Below, piece after piece: positions 49,280 to 49,695 of a DNA stretch of 49,695 nt; positions within the stretch are counted from its first letter, which is position 1; every line of letters begins with the position of its first letter. The stretch covers positions 1 to 49,695 of the forward strand of contig CBFIIU010000016.1 in the NCBI GenBank assembly GCA_965662735.1. Direction: 5' to 3'. The position numbers and the translations under genes are program-made. The DNA is from JAYODZ01 sp965662735. Lineage in GTDB: Bacteria; Pseudomonadota; Alphaproteobacteria; RS24. The notes beneath the pieces were generated by a model. That model ran no database searches. It saw nothing but the letters and a program-made list of their open reading frames with translations, and was not told the DNA's origin.

Positions 49280-49695
49280 ATGGGCGTGATGGCAGGCGCG
49301 GCGCTGGCGTTCCCGCAATAAAGTCGAGCGAGAATGCGGCCCGCCAATCCAGGGCTGGATCATACACGCCATTATCAGCCATGAGGGTGAAAAATTGGCG
49401 CCAGCGTTCAGTGGTCATTGCGCCAATGCCGAGGGTCTTGGCATCGCCCGAGAGTACCAAGCCACGTTGCCGCATCTCCACCCGGGCTTGCTCTAAAATA
49501 TCCGGCGTGATGTCGGGATTGTCGGCGCGAATGAGTGCGTCTCCATAGCTCGGATCTCCGTAAAGATAATCGAACCAGCCTTCAATGCTGGCGGCCACAA
49601 ATGCTTTCACCACATCCGGTTCATTTTCGATCAATTCGTTTCGAGCCAGCACCATGGCGGCATAGCCAGGATATCCATAATCGGCGAGCAAGTAG
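49278..49695 (-). CDS. ABC transporter substrate-binding protein (NMT1/ThiY/SsuA-like), 5' truncated by window edge
   Basis: The visible 139 residues are the C-terminal part of a periplasmic binding protein; the frame continues past the right edge, so no start is assigned (the TTG at 49691 is only the first in-frame start-type codon). Visible: LADYGYPGYAAMVLARNELIENEPDVVKAFVAASIEGWFDY (in part), typical of the ThiY/NMT1/NitT group that delivers pyrimidine, sulfonate or nitrate ligands. Together with the downstream ATPase and permease it forms one uptake operon on the minus strand. Its stop lies inside the C-rich array. Confidence 0.82.
   Translation of the reverse strand, partial: YLLADYGYPGYAAMVLARNELIENEPDVVKAFVAASIEGWFDYLYGDPSYGDALIRADNPDITPDILEQARVEMRQRGLVLSGDAKTLGIGAMTTERWRQFFTLMADNGVYDPALDWRAAFSLDFIAGTPAPRLPSRP

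Noticed and set aside
49156..49347. Minus-strand frame reading the 12-bp arrays as a TPLL/LTN-repeat hydrophobic peptide
   Set aside because: It overlaps the binding-protein C-terminus in another frame and has no start signal; the hydrophobic look follows from the repeat composition.

Overview
The window reads as a chromosomal stretch of a free-living, aerobic alphaproteobacterium, probably a marine or freshwater heterotroph (SAR116/Puniceispirillales-like or another Rhodospirillales-related group; the exact lineage is inference). Evidence: many families typical of Alphaproteobacteria are present (three-subunit pnt transhydrogenase preceded by an aa3-oxidase subunit IV peptide, COQ9, TrcR/DUF1013, DUF1192, DUF1499, DUF1491, DUF6456 beside a DnaA-C-like protein, DUF2849-cysI-DUF934). 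There are two tRNA genes, no rRNA, no CRISPR array, no insertion sequence and no phage or plasmid functions. A run of exactly 100 N (31512-31611) shows that it comes from a draft scaffold.

Layout. 1-5.5 kb: 3' part of a GDP-mannose 4,6-dehydratase, an MFS transporter, two alpha/beta hydrolases flanking rpmJ, and an N-formylglutamate amidohydrolase. 5.5-9 kb: oxidase subunit IV and pntAA-pntAB-pntB, closed by a bidirectional terminator shared with rpsU. 9-15.3 kb: rpsU/coq9 divergent, purE-purK, a DUF465 peptide, trcR-tauE, a quinone oxidoreductase, DUF1192 and rpmE. 15.5-24.6 kb: an ABC exporter, efp-suhB, fabI-aroC-thiE, pdxH, a CDF metal exporter and an amidase. 24.8-31.1 kb: acyl-CoA ligase and DUF1499, an MBL hydrolase, tRNA-Pro, an SMP-30-like protein, tRNA-Gln, a gamma-carbonic-anhydrase-like protein and a CDP-alcohol phosphatidyltransferase. 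31.1-40.6 kb: nitronate monooxygenase (interrupted by the gap), serine hydrolase, oligopeptidase B, msrB, maoC and a second acyl-CoA ligase, enoyl-CoA hydratase, and an MFS exporter. 40.9-44.9 kb: a winged-helix regulator, DnaA-C-like protein plus DUF6456, sufE, DUF1491 and mscS. 44.9-49.7 kb: DUF2849-cysI-DUF934 and an ABC uptake system whose binding protein runs off the right edge.

How the genes fit together. Most of the window is housekeeping: purine, chorismate, thiamine, PLP and fatty acid synthesis, translation, NADPH supply and sulfite reduction. The accessory part is catabolic: two AMP-forming acyl-CoA ligases, crotonase, MaoC hydratase, nitronate monooxygenase, amidase and several hydrolases, consistent with use of lipids and small organic acids.

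The most interesting non-gene structure is a set of short degenerate repeat arrays, each with its own unit, mostly at gene ends. Several make the sense-strand RNA pyrimidine-rich, and two make it strongly C-rich and G-poor, as expected of Rho-loading sites. Other points worth a look are a terminator hairpin inside the coding end of the DUF1192 gene, a histone-H1-like basic tail on PntAA, and a winged-helix regulator whose promoter and neighbouring MFS gene carry clear palindromes. I saw no clearly new multi-gene defence or secretion system. No gene-free stretch is longer than 300 bases; the largest (40606-40891 and 41360-41640) hold the palindromes and promoter described below.
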